The notes under the pieces: generated by a model
Database searches by the model: none
Told to the model about the DNA's origin: nothing
Seen by the model: the letters and a program-made list of their open reading frames with translations, nothing else
Assembly: GCA_038521625.1 (NCBI GenBank)
Contig: JBCBKP010000017.1
Location: 1-64,000 of the forward strand
DNA: 64,000 nucleotides
Source of the DNA: JBCBKP01 sp038521625
Lineage (GTDB): Bacteria; Planctomycetota; Phycisphaerae; Phycisphaerales; UBA1924
Direction of reading: 5' to 3'
Program-made: the position numbers and the translations under genes
Shown here: positions 34,170 through 43,057 of the stretch, piece by piece
Numbering within the stretch: the first letter of the stretch is position 1
How the letters are laid out: each line of letters begins with the position of its first letter

Positions 34170-36077
34170 TTAGCCGGCCGCCGCGCCAGCGGGACGCCCC
34201 GCGGGCCCGCGCCGGGCGTGGACGAGGAGGATCGAGACATCGGCGGGGGTGACCCCCTCGAGCCGGCCGGCGCGCCCGAACGTCTCGGGCCGGAACTTGG
34301 CGAGCGCCGCCCGGGCTTCGGCGCGGAGCCCCTCGACGAGCCCGTAGTCGATCCAGGCGGGGACACGCCGGCGCTCCATCGCGGCGTGACGCCGGATCTC
34401 GGCACGCTGGCGGGCGACATAGGCCTCGTACCGGCGATCCGTCATCACGGTGAAGACCGAGGCGTCGGACGCGTCGATCTCCGGCAGCGCCGCACGCAGG
34501 TCGGCCGGCGTGAAGTCCGACCGGCGGATCGCGGTGTCGAGCGGCTGCTGCGCGAGGCGGGCCCCGTCGATCGCTTGGTCGATCGCGGCGATCTCGCGAC
34601 GACGACGCGCGAACCGCTCCGAGCGGGCCCGACCGAGATCGGTCGTCGCGAGCAGGCCGAGCGCCTCGGCGACGGGCGTCAGCCGATCCGCCGCGTTGTC
34701 GGCGCGGAGCAGCAGGCGGTGCTCCGCCCGGCTGGTGAACATCCGGTACGGCTCGACGGGCGTCTTGCTGACCAGATCGTCCATGAGCACACCGATGTAC
34801 GCCTCGTCGCGTCCGAGCTCCCAGGACGGCTGGCCCCTGACGGACCGCACGGCGTTGACGCCCGCGACGACGCCCTGCGCGGCGGCCTCCTCGTAGCCGC
34901 TCGTGCCGTTGATCTGGCCGGCGAGGAAGAGCCGCGCGACGCTCCGGGTCTCGCCAGTCGCGTTGATCTGGTGCGGGCGGACGGTGTCGTACTCGACCGC
35001 GTAGCCGTACCGCAAGATCTCGGCCCGCTCGCAACCGGGCATGGTGCGCACGATCACGTTCTGCACGTCGGCGGGCAGGCTGGAGCTGATGCCGTTGCAG
35101 TAGACCCAGTCGGTGCGGAGCCCCTCGGGCTCAAGGAAGACGCCGTGGCTCTCGCGGTCTGGGAACCGAACAACCTTGTCCTCGAGGCTGGGGCAGTACC
35201 GCGGCCCGTTCGCGTCGATCTCGCCGGAGTACATCGGCGCCCGGTGCAGATTGCGGCGGATGAGCTCGTGCGCCTCGGGCGAGGTCTTCGTCTGGCGGCA
35301 GTCGACCTGATCGATCGCCGGGAAGCGTCCGGGCACGCCGGCGAGCCCCGCGGAGCCGGTGAGATCGCTGAACGGGACCGGCCGATCGTCGCCCGGCGCG
35401 AGCGGGAGTGAGCCCCAGTCGATCGTCGGCTTCCGCAGGCGCGGGGGCGTGCCGGTCTTCAGGCGGCCGAGTTCGAAGCCGTGCGCCGCGAGCCAGGACG
35501 AGATCGCGCTGGCGGCGCCCTCGCCGTGGCGACCGCCGGGTGTCTTGCGGTCGCCGGTGTGCATCAGGCCGCGCATGAACGTGCCGGTGGTCAGCACGAC
35601 GGCGCCGGCTTCGACGCGAAGATCACCGTCTGGCGTCGCGACATCGAGGCCCGTGGCGACCTTGCCGCCATCGACCGGTTCTGTGCGGACGCCTTCGACC
35701 GAGCCGGCGATCACGGCGATCTCCGGGCGAGAGGCGATCAGCGCCCGGACGGCCTCGGCGTACGCGTGCTTGTCGGACTGGCAGCGCGGCCCGTGGACCG
35801 CGGGCCCCTTCGAGGTGTTCAGGACCTTGAACTGGATCCCGCTCGCGTCGGCCGCGAGGCCCATGAGGCCGCCGAGTGCGTCGATCTCGCGGACGATCTG
35901 GCCCTTGGCGAGCCCGCCGATAGCGGGGTTGCAGCTCATCTCGCCGGTCTTCGCGGGGTCGAGGGTGACAAGGGCGACGGAGCGATCGCGGGCGAGCAGA
36001 TTCGCCGCGGCCCACGCGGCCTCGAGGCCCGCGTGCCCCCCGCCGACCACCGCGATTTCGAACCGTGCCGAGCGCAT
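34170..36077 (-). CDS. mnmG: tRNA uridine-5-carboxymethylaminomethyl modification enzyme MnmG
   Basis: 635 residues. Acts with MnmE to modify wobble uridine 34. The FAD motif VVGGGHAGLEAAWAAA (about 10-25), MSCNPAIGGLAKGQIVREIDALGG (about 48-71) and GPAVHGPRCQSDK are diagnostic; the middle carries NGISSSLPADVQ and GTSGYEEAAAQG. It sits between a pseudopilin gene and the antiporter, with 15- and 9-base gaps. The only MnmE-like protein in the window lacks the C-terminal motif and a clear G4. Confidence 0.96.
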   Translation of the reverse strand: MRSARFEIAVVGGGHAGLEAAWAAANLLARDRSVALVTLDPAKTGEMSCNPAIGGLAKGQIVREIDALGGLMGLAADASGIQFKVLNTSKGPAVHGPRCQSDKHAYAEAVRALIASRPEIAVIAGSVEGVRTEPVDGGKVATGLDVATPDGDLRVEAGAVVLTTGTFMRGLMHTGDRKTPGGRHGEGAASAISSWLAAHGFELGRLKTGTPPRLRKPTIDWGSLPLAPGDDRPVPFSDLTGSAGLAGVPGRFPAIDQVDCRQTKTSPEAHELIRRNLHRAPMYSGEIDANGPRYCPSLEDKVVRFPDRESHGVFLEPEGLRTDWVYCNGISSSLPADVQNVIVRTMPGCERAEILRYGYAVEYDTVRPHQINATGETRSVARLFLAGQINGTSGYEEAAAQGVVAGVNAVRSVRGQPSWELGRDEAYIGVLMDDLVSKTPVEPYRMFTSRAEHRLLLRADNAADRLTPVAEALGLLATTDLGRARSERFARRRREIAAIDQAIDGARLAQQPLDTAIRRSDFTPADLRAALPEIDASDASVFTVMTDRRYEAYVARQRAEIRRHAAMERRRVPAWIDYGLVEGLRAEARAALAKFRPETFGRAGRLEGVTPADVSILLVHARRGPAGRPAGAAAG

Positions 36078-36092
36078 CGGCGGATTGTTGGT

Positions 36093-37235
36093 TCAGTCGG
36101 CGGGGCGTTCCGCGCCCTTGGCGAAGACTTCATCGGCGCCGAAGTCGATGCCTCGGAGGCCGTTGCGGGTGAACCGGTAGTGCCCGGCGATCATCTCGCG
36201 CTCGTACCACTCCTTGCCGATCTCGGAGGGTCGCGGGGGGAAGAACGCCTCGTCGGGCGAGCCCCGGAAGAAGCTCACGAACGGCTCGGGGTCGGCCGGC
36301 TGGTACGGGTCCCACCCCTCGTTCGTGTCGGCGGTGGCGCGTTTGGTCACGGCGCCGTCGAGTGTCAGCAGGTTGATCCGGGCCTCGGGGTAGGCGTAGA
36401 ACAGCGGCTTGCCCGGCGTGTTCCGGTCGTACTCCTCGAAGTAATGCACCTTGGCCGAGGGGAAGGCCGCCTCGGTGTATCGACGCGGGACGACGCGTTC
36501 GATCCAGAACTGCAAGAAGACGTCGTTGGCAACCGTCGTCCGCTTCGGATTCTCGGGGAACACATCGGCGGTGATCGCGGCGTACGAGGTCAGGTACGAG
36601 GACGAGAACGGCCAGCGGACACCGAGCGTCGCCTGACCGAAATAGGAGAGCGGCTGCTGGCCCGCGAATCCCGGGATGCCGACCGAGCTGGTCGGGACCG
36701 CCGAGCCGGACCCGGGCGCGAGGGGATCATTGCTCTCGGCGATCTCGCGCCACTCTTGCTGCCAGGCGATGAGGTTTCGGTCGCTCGGGCTGGCGAGCAG
36801 CGGCTCGGGGAGGGCGCCCGAGAGGTAGTCAACGAGGACGATCGGGTTGTAGCGGCGCTGCGGCGCGATGAAGGTCAGGTGGGCGTAGTCGAGATTGGTC
36901 TTCGTGCGCAGGAGCGTGGTGAGCTGCGCGTTCGCGAGCACGTTCCACTCGGCGCTCGCGCCGACGGCTTCTCCGCCGCCGTCGGCGGTCGGGAGCAAGA
37001 ACTGGTTCCCGTTCACGACGGAGACACCCTCGCCGTCGAGCGTGTGCAGGCGGTCCTGGCGGTCGGCCGCGAAGCCGGCCGAGGCGGTGCCGAGCTGCTT
37101 CATGTTCGCCATGCCCCGGAGGTCGCGCGCGTTCTGTCGCGCGGAGCCGAGGGCGGGAAGAAGCACGCCAATGAGCAGCGCGATGATCGCGATGACCACG
37201 AGCAACTCGATCAGCGTGAACGCCGTTCGTCGCAT
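36093..37235 (-). CDS. prepilin-type (pseudopilin-like) protein
   Basis: About 380 residues. The class III leader FTLIELLVVIAIIALLIGVLLP (residues 5-26) is cleaved before F and methylated in this family, and the helix anchors the protein. The large globular part contains YNPIVLVDYLSGALPEPLLASPSDRN and a late LLTLDGAVTKRATAD, shared with the next gene upstream. Such long pseudopilins are multiplied in planctomycetes; their role beyond type II/IV-like assembly is not known. The ATG at 37235 follows GGAGG with ideal spacing. Confidence 0.88.
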   Translation of the reverse strand: MRRTAFTLIELLVVIAIIALLIGVLLPALGSARQNARDLRGMANMKQLGTASAGFAADRQDRLHTLDGEGVSVVNGNQFLLPTADGGGEAVGASAEWNVLANAQLTTLLRTKTNLDYAHLTFIAPQRRYNPIVLVDYLSGALPEPLLASPSDRNLIAWQQEWREIAESNDPLAPGSGSAVPTSSVGIPGFAGQQPLSYFGQATLGVRWPFSSSYLTSYAAITADVFPENPKRTTVANDVFLQFWIERVVPRRYTEAAFPSAKVHYFEEYDRNTPGKPLFYAYPEARINLLTLDGAVTKRATADTNEGWDPYQPADPEPFVSFFRGSPDEAFFPPRPSEIGKEWYEREMIAGHYRFTRNGLRGIDFGADEVFAKGAERPAD

Positions 37236-37339
37236 CGGATCCTCCGAGGGGTGCTTCACCCGGAGAACCCGGGCCGCGCCAGTCTATTCGGTCGAAGCGG
37301 CGTTCGGTTGTGCGAATCACGTCGGGAGCGACGGCGAAG

Positions 37340-37372
37340 AAAAACACCGGCGGCCCCGTTCGGGGCCGCCGG
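37340..37372 (-). terminator. rho-independent terminator
   Basis: On the minus strand an 11-bp GC stem (37347-37357 with 37362-37372) around the loop GTTC is followed by GTG and a T5 run (37344-37340). It ends the upstream pseudopilin transcript. Confidence 0.85.
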
Positions 37373-37409
37373 GCTGAGAACTGGATGTTTCGGGCGCTTC
37401 CGTTCGGTC

Positions 37410-38543
37410 TCAGTTGGCGCGCTGGCCGCCCTTGAAGAAGACCTCTTCGCCGTCGTAGTCGATGCCGCGAAGGCCGAGGCGGGTGAAGCGGTAGTAGCCG
37501 AAGAGCGAATCACGGCCGCCGAGGTCGGTGCCGACTTCCTGCGGGCTCGGCGGGAAGAAGGTCTCGTCGGGCGAGCCGGAGAACTTGGCCTGGGTCGCGT
37601 CCGGCGCGTACGGGGCCGACGGGTCCCAGCCGAGGTTGGCGTCGTCGGTCAGGCGGGCCGAGACGGAGCCGTCGAAGAACATCTGGTTGCAGCGGGCCTG
37701 CGCGTAGGCGTAGTAGAGCGGGTCGCTGCCGCTGCGATCGAACTCCTCGTAGTAGTGCACCTTCTTGGACGGGAAGGCGACCTCGCTGTACCTGCGGATG
37801 ACGAGGCGGTTGGGCCAGAACTGCAGGAACTGGTTCTCGAGCGGGGTGGTGACGTTGGTCGTGGCGTAGACGTCCTGGCCGTTCGCCGAGTAGGAGATGA
37901 CGTACGACGAGGTGAAGGGCCAGCGGACCTTGACAGCTTCATCCTGGAAGACCGAGCCGGCGTTCAGGCCGAACCCGTTCGGCAGGCCGATCGACGAGGT
38001 CGGGTTGCCGCCACTGCCGGGGTTGTTGATGTCGCTGCTCTCGGCGATCTCGCGCCACTCCTCCTGCCAGATGGTCAGGTTGCGGTCGGCCGGGCTCGCC
38101 ATGATCGGCTCGGGCAGGTTGCCCGAGAGGTAGTCGATGAGGACGACGGGCATGTAGCGACGCGGAGGAGCGAGACGGTCGACGTGGACGTAGTTCAGTC
38201 CGGTCTTCGTGCGGAGGGCCGCCGTGAGCTGGCCCTGGGCGAGCGAGAGGTAGCCGACCGGATCGCCGCCCTCGGTGGCGAACTTGCCGCCGACCGTCGG
38301 GAACGTGACCTGACCGTCCACGATCGTCGTGCCGGCACCCGTGTAGTTGTGGACGCCGTCGTTGTTGTCGGCGGCCCAACCGAAGGACGCGACCGCCATC
38401 TGGCGCATGTTCGCCTGCGACTTGACGTTGCGGGCCTGCTTGCGGGCGTTCCCGAGCGCCGGGAGCAGGATGCCGATCAGCAACGCGATGATCGCGATGA
38501 CGACGAGCAGCTCAATGAGAGTGAAACCTTTGCGTCGATCCAC
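37410..38543 (-). CDS. prepilin-type (pseudopilin-like) protein, paralogue
   Basis: About 377 residues. The leader FTLIELLVVIAIIALLIGILLP (residues 7-28) gives the same prepilin signature as the following gene, and the two share YMPVVLIDYLSGNLPEPIMASPADRN and the SYVISYSANGQDVY region, so they arose by duplication. The start is GTG at 38543 (AAAGGG upstream); a TTG two codons earlier is possible. A classic terminator follows the gene. It is probably surface-assembled through the type II/IV machinery, for which the interrupted secretin is the only other part seen. Confidence 0.88.
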   Translation of the reverse strand: MDRRKGFTLIELLVVIAIIALLIGILLPALGNARKQARNVKSQANMRQMAVASFGWAADNNDGVHNYTGAGTTIVDGQVTFPTVGGKFATEGGDPVGYLSLAQGQLTAALRTKTGLNYVHVDRLAPPRRYMPVVLIDYLSGNLPEPIMASPADRNLTIWQEEWREIAESSDINNPGSGGNPTSSIGLPNGFGLNAGSVFQDEAVKVRWPFTSSYVISYSANGQDVYATTNVTTPLENQFLQFWPNRLVIRRYSEVAFPSKKVHYYEEFDRSGSDPLYYAYAQARCNQMFFDGSVSARLTDDANLGWDPSAPYAPDATQAKFSGSPDETFFPPSPQEVGTDLGGRDSLFGYYRFTRLGLRGIDYDGEEVFFKGGQRAN

Positions 38544-38759
38544 GGACAACCCTTTCCTGATGAGAGACCCTTCGCTCGGCCGGGTCAGGGGGGCAGGGCG
38601 ATATTCGCCTACCGGAACCCTTCCATGATTCGCCGAGTGAGCGCTTTGGTGTTTCCCCGCTCTAAGGTCCCTGTGAAACTACACAGTCAACCGTAGAGGT
38701 GCAAGGGAAATTCCTCGCGTCTCGCTCGTCCGGCCCTATCCAGCCCGGCAATACGTCGG

Positions 38760-40226
38760 TCAATGGGCGTTGCGATGCACGAATCCGCGAAAGATCGTCA
38801 TAAAGAGGATTCTGACATCAAACCAGATCGACCAGTGACGGATGTAGAACAGGTCGTACTGCACCCGCTTCCGGAGGCTCGTGTCGCCCCGGAGCCCATT
38901 GACCTGGGCCCAGCCGGTCATCCCGGCCTTGACGTGCTGGCGGCGCATATAGCCGCCGAGATCGTCCTTAAATCGCTCGATCAGCTCCGGAGACTCGGGG
39001 CGCGGACCGACCAGGCTCATGCGGCCACCGAGCACGTTGATCAGCTGCGGGAGCTCGTCGAGGCTGGTCCTTCGGAGCACCCGCCCGATCGGCGTGATGC
39101 GGGGATCGTCCCGGACCGTCCAGCCGTCCCACTCCTGGCCGGTCTTTCGTTCGGACATCGTTCGGAATTTGTAGATGTTGAAGACCTCGCCGTTGATGCC
39201 GACGCGCTTGGTCTTGAAGATGATCCTCCCCGGGCCGCTGAGTCGAACCAGGATGGCGACCACGGCCATCACCGGCGCGAACAGCACGATCCCGACGAGC
39301 GCGCCGACGACGTCGAGGCACCGCTTGGTCAGCCCGCCGAGCCCGTAGAGCGGAGAGTCGCGGTAGCTGAGGATCGGCAGTCCCTCGAGTTCACCGACCG
39401 ACATGCTCTGCGGGAGATGGCGAGGATGGACGTCGGGCACGACCCGGACATCAACCGCGAACTTCTCCATCTGGGCCATCAGCCCCGGGAGCTCGCCGGC
39501 CTGCGCCGCCGGCAGCGCGAGATAGACGGCGTCGACGGGCGTGGCTCTCAGCGATTCGGCGAGATCGTCGAGCCCGCCCATCACGGGCCGGTTGAGACAC
39601 GTCGCGCGGGTGGTCTTCCGGAGATGGCTGACAAAATAAGCGACGTCGATGCCTGTCCAGCTGTTGCGGCTGAGGGTCCGGGCGGTGATCTGCCCCAGCC
39701 GCCCCGTCCCCACGATCGCGACGTGGCGGAGGTTCCAGCCCCGGCGCCGCAGCGCCCGCGTCCCGAGCCGGAACGCGGTGCGCGAGACACCCAACGCGAG
39801 CGGTAGGAACGCCGCGAGCAGCGAGACCTGGAACCTCGCCGCATCGAGTTCGATGCCGGCGAACCACGCGCTCTCTGAGACGATCAGCGCCCCCGGCTCC
39901 TCAAACAGGTCGCCGCGGGTCGCCCAGCTGACCACGACCACGGCCGCGAGGGTGGCGACGCTCGCCCGGAGCACGAGCCCCCACTCTGCGATGAGGCTCT
40001 TGTCGCGGCGGGGCTTGTACAAGCCGCCGAGCCACATCGCGATCAGCCCGAACGGCACCGAGGTCGTGAGCAGCGGCTCCTTGAAGTAGTTCTCCCAGCT
40101 CTGCGGCCACCAGCGGTCTTCGACCGCGATCCGGATGGCCCACGCCGCGACCGAGGCGGCCGAGATCGCCAGCGCGTCCGACAGCGTCAGGATTGATGTA
40201 AAGAGTTGGTGTCGTTGCTTGAGCAC
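38760..40226 (-). CDS. polyprenyl-phosphate sugar-1-phosphate transferase (WcaJ-like)
   Basis: 488 residues. Starts exopolysaccharide repeat units by linking a hexose-1-phosphate to undecaprenyl phosphate. Four N-terminal membrane helices (about 10-165) and a Rossmann-like CoA-binding domain (about 165-300, VAIVGTGRLGQITART) lead to the catalytic sugar-transferase domain (about 295-485) with KRVGINGEVFNIYKFRTM, RTSLDELPQLINVL and MSLVGPRPE. The start is GTG; TAGGCT lies 9 bases upstream. No other polysaccharide gene lies beside it. Confidence 0.93.
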   Translation of the reverse strand: MLKQRHQLFTSILTLSDALAISAASVAAWAIRIAVEDRWWPQSWENYFKEPLLTTSVPFGLIAMWLGGLYKPRRDKSLIAEWGLVLRASVATLAAVVVVSWATRGDLFEEPGALIVSESAWFAGIELDAARFQVSLLAAFLPLALGVSRTAFRLGTRALRRRGWNLRHVAIVGTGRLGQITARTLSRNSWTGIDVAYFVSHLRKTTRATCLNRPVMGGLDDLAESLRATPVDAVYLALPAAQAGELPGLMAQMEKFAVDVRVVPDVHPRHLPQSMSVGELEGLPILSYRDSPLYGLGGLTKRCLDVVGALVGIVLFAPVMAVVAILVRLSGPGRIIFKTKRVGINGEVFNIYKFRTMSERKTGQEWDGWTVRDDPRITPIGRVLRRTSLDELPQLINVLGGRMSLVGPRPESPELIERFKDDLGGYMRRQHVKAGMTGWAQVNGLRGDTSLRKRVQYDLFYIRHWSIWFDVRILFMTIFRGFVHRNAH

Positions 40227-40249
40227 GCGTGGTCGAGCCTAGCCGGCGG

Positions 40250-41176
40250 TCAATCGGTTCGCGCCCCGTCGCTCTGGCTCGATGTCCGGTCGCGGCCCGG
40301 TCCGTCGAGCGTGGCGAGGACGGCACGCTGCTCCGGGGTGAGGTCGTCCGGTGTGGGGACCTCGATCTGGGTGACCACATAGAAATCGCCGCGCCGGCCG
40401 TCCGCCGCCTCGATGCCACGTCCCTTGAGACGGAGCTTCGCGCCCGAGGAAGTGCCGGGCGGGATCGTGACCGAGACCCGGCCGTCGAGCGTGCGGACCT
40501 CGACATCGCCGCCGGAGACCGCGCGGCCGATCCCGATCGGCAGGTCCATCGTCAGATCGAGCGAAGCCGGGTCGGGCTTGCCGGGGCCGCCGCGGACGAT
40601 CGCCTCGTGCGGGCGGACCTCGACCGCGACAAGGAGGTCTCCGGCCGGTCCGCCGGGCATCGGAGAAGGCCCGCCCTCGCCGCGGATGCGCAGCGTGGCG
40701 CCATCGGCGACGCCGCGCGGGACCTTGACATCGACCGCGCGCCCGCCCCCCACGCGGACGCGGTGTGTGGCGCCGCTCGCCGCCTGCTCGAGCGAGACCG
40801 AGACCTCGGTCTTGACGTCCGAACCGCGGGGCCGGCGGCCCGAACCGCGCCCGCCCGCGGCGCGACCTCCGAAGAAGGCCTCGAACATCGAGCCGACGTC
40901 GGCGAAGCTCTCGTCGGTCGCGGGGTTCCAGCCGCCGCCCGGGGGCGCGGCGCCCGGCGCCCCGACGCGGCCGAATCGGTCGTACTGCGCTCGCTTCTCG
41001 GCGTCGGAGAGGATCTCGTACGCGCGCTGGATCTCGGCGAAGCGTTCGGCCGCCCACTCGTCCTTGCTGACATCCGGGTGGTGCTTGCGCGCGAGATCGC
41101 GGAAGGCCTTGCGGACCTGCTCCTCGCTCGCGTCGCGGGAAACACCGAGGACCTTGTACGGGTCCGGGTCTGGCAT
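40250..41176 (-). CDS. DnaJ/CbpA-type co-chaperone
   Basis: 308 residues. The J domain (about 4-68) has the HPD motif in KHHPDVSKDEW and activates DnaK. A glycine-rich linker (about 72-110) follows, then two DnaJ C-terminal substrate-binding domains (about 115-285; VSVSLEQAASGATHRV, GDLLVAVEVRPH, GDFYVVTQIEVP). The cysteine-rich zinc finger is missing, so it is a type II (CbpA-like) J protein. TACGAT lies 5 bases before the ATG and no ribosome site is seen. Confidence 0.93.
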   Translation of the reverse strand: MPDPDPYKVLGVSRDASEEQVRKAFRDLARKHHPDVSKDEWAAERFAEIQRAYEILSDAEKRAQYDRFGRVGAPGAAPPGGGWNPATDESFADVGSMFEAFFGGRAAGGRGSGRRPRGSDVKTEVSVSLEQAASGATHRVRVGGGRAVDVKVPRGVADGATLRIRGEGGPSPMPGGPAGDLLVAVEVRPHEAIVRGGPGKPDPASLDLTMDLPIGIGRAVSGGDVEVRTLDGRVSVTIPPGTSSGAKLRLKGRGIEAADGRRGDFYVVTQIEVPTPDDLTPEQRAVLATLDGPGRDRTSSQSDGARTD

Positions 41177-41181
41177 GTCGG

Positions 41182-41187
41182 ATCGTA
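41182..41187 (-). promoter_or_regulatory. candidate leaderless -10 for the DnaJ-like gene
   Basis: Minus-strand TACGAT, then CCGAC, then ATG. It is the same hexamer as before pyrD (62245-62250). Confidence 0.4.
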
Positions 41188-41207
41188 TTCGGCGCCCGGT
41201 CGCCCGA

Positions 41208-42269
41208 TTACTCGCCGCCGGCGGCGTCCTCGGCGGGGGCGGGCTTCTGGACGAGGAGGATCTCGATATCGAAGATCAGAGTCGCGTCGCCGGGGATGTT
41301 CGCCCGCGGGTTGCCCGCGGGGCCGTAGCCCAGCGCTCCGGGGATCACGAGCTTGCGGTGCGAGCCGGTCGCGACGCCGTTGAGCCCGCGGTTCCAGCCC
41401 TCGATCAGGCGCGGCGGGAAGGCGAACCGGAAGGCGTCGCCCCGGCGGTAGCTCGTGTCGAACGTGAATCCGTCGGCCCGCCACCCGTAGTAGTGGACGT
41501 GCAGCGTGTCGCCCTGCTCGACCGCGTCGCTGCCGCCCTCGGCCAGATCGATCGCGAACAGGCCCTCGCCGAGGTCCTGGACGCTGTAGAACGGCTCGGT
41601 CCGCTCGAACGCGACATCCTCGCCGCCCCAGGCGGTCGAGCCGTCGGCCGCGAAGCCGGTGTCGCTGAGGGTGAGGCGGTCCCCGTCGACGCGGATCTCG
41701 CTGGTCATGTTGACGGCGACCCCGATCCCGGTCGGGTACGGGTGCGGGGTGCGGGCCCTGAGGCCGCGACGGCCGGTCGAGATCTCGAGATCCAGGGTGG
41801 CGATCAGGTCGTCCGGCGAGACCTGCGGGAAGCGATCGGGGAGCAGCCCCATGCCCGTGAAGACGCCGATCGACTCGTCGCCGAACGCGATCTCGAACGT
41901 GCGGAGGCGGACGCCCGACCGGGTCTCGTAGAACTGCATGATGCTGCGGCGGTAGGGCTTGGCCTGATCGCTGAGCAAGAACGTCTCGGCGTACAGCGTG
42001 TCGGCCATGCCGACGATCGGCACCGGCAGGATGTGCATGCCGACGGCCGAGCCGCCCTCGGCGTCGCGGAAGGCGACCTCGCCGCTGGTCGACCACGCGC
42101 CGATGAGCGCCCCGGCCGCCTCGGCGATCTCCGGGCTCGACCAGTCCGGGCTCCACGGCTCGGGCGCGGGCTGGGGGTTGGGCTGCATGTCGACCATGTC
42201 CTGGGCGGCGGCGAGGCCGGCGGGCATGACGAGCGAGAGAGCGGCGATACCGAGCGCGCGGCGTGACAT
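41208..42269 (-). CDS. exported CpeT/CpcT-like domain fused to an FKBP peptidyl-prolyl isomerase
   Basis: 353 residues. A signal peptide (about 1-22) is followed by a region (about 45-228) resembling the CpeT/CpcT bilin-lyase fold: ADTLYAETFLLSDQAKPYRRSI and DTGFAADGSTAWGGEDVAFER match the family's KPYRQR and GF.ADG..VWG.E blocks. The C-terminal FKBP domain (about 245-342) has LHVHYYGWRADGFTFDTSY, GWNRGLNGVATG and LIFDIEILLV. The FKBP call is firm. The CpeT-like call is by motif only, and phycobilins are not expected here. GGAG is 8 bases before the ATG at 42269. Confidence 0.83.
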   Translation of the reverse strand: MSRRALGIAALSLVMPAGLAAAQDMVDMQPNPQPAPEPWSPDWSSPEIAEAAGALIGAWSTSGEVAFRDAEGGSAVGMHILPVPIVGMADTLYAETFLLSDQAKPYRRSIMQFYETRSGVRLRTFEIAFGDESIGVFTGMGLLPDRFPQVSPDDLIATLDLEISTGRRGLRARTPHPYPTGIGVAVNMTSEIRVDGDRLTLSDTGFAADGSTAWGGEDVAFERTEPFYSVQDLGEGLFAIDLAEGGSDAVEQGDTLHVHYYGWRADGFTFDTSYRRGDAFRFAFPPRLIEGWNRGLNGVATGSHRKLVIPGALGYGPAGNPRANIPGDATLIFDIEILLVQKPAPAEDAAGGE

Positions 42270-42470
42270 TCGAGGCTCCTTGGGGCTGGTTTCCGGCGGC
42301 ATCGTAGCGGCCCGGATCCGAGGGTCATCCGCGGGATTCCCCTACGAAATACCGGGATGTTCAGGACAAGTAAAGGGTTGCGAGACCGAGACGCGGGGCC
42401 GGGCTCGCGGTATCTTGAACAGGCGGGAAGGCCGAGGGGTGCATCTCTGACTGGTGGGGCGGGACGCAGT

Positions 42471-43007
42471 ATGGGATCAAAGCCAGAGGAACCGTTCGAC
42501 GAGGCCGACCTCGACGAGACCGCGGCGGGTCTCGACGACACCGTCGACGACATCGAACTCGAGGAGGGGCTCGACGAGATCGACGGGGAGGAGTCGGAGG
42601 GCCAGGAGGTCTTCGGCGACTACGACCCCGAGCTGCACAAGCGACGACTCGCGACGACCAAGCAGTCGACCGCGGTTGTGATGAACGACACGACCCAGTT
42701 CATACTGGGCACGCTGTCCGGGCTGGTGGGGCTGGGGCTGGTCATCTACGCGGTGACGGTGCAGACCACGAACGCGTTCATCGCGATGGGTCTGATCTCG
42801 ACGCCCTGCCTGTTCTACTTCGTGCTCCGCTGGAAGCGCTGGGTCGGGAGCGTGCCGCACGTCGTGCGGCTGATGATCTCGCTCGGCGAGACCGAGGACG
42901 CCAAGATCGAGATGGAGCGTCACGAGAAGAAGCAGCAGGCGAAGCTCGAGGCGAAGATCCGCAAGATGGAGGCCCAGCAGGCGCGCGAGCAGGGCGAGGC
43001 CTCGTAG
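42471..43007 (+). CDS. membrane protein with acidic N-terminus and coiled-coil tail, unknown
   Basis: 178 residues. A strongly acidic N-terminal stretch (about 5-55) is followed by two membrane helices (about 73-98 and 101-117, LGTLSGLVGLGLVIYAVTV and AFIAMGLISTPCLFYFVL). A basic, glutamine/lysine-rich helix (about 140-175, MERHEKKQQAKLEAKIRKME) is likely coiled-coil. No family recognised. The ATG at 42471 has only a weak G-rich upstream; the frame is open further upstream but without plausible coding character. Confidence 0.72.
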   Translation: MGSKPEEPFDEADLDETAAGLDDTVDDIELEEGLDEIDGEESEGQEVFGDYDPELHKRRLATTKQSTAVVMNDTTQFILGTLSGLVGLGLVIYAVTVQTTNAFIAMGLISTPCLFYFVLRWKRWVGSVPHVVRLMISLGETEDAKIEMERHEKKQQAKLEAKIRKMEAQQAREQGEAS

Positions 43008-43057
43008 GGCCCCGCCGCCCGGCTCGAACGAGCCGCACCCGGACGCCGCCCGCGCGT

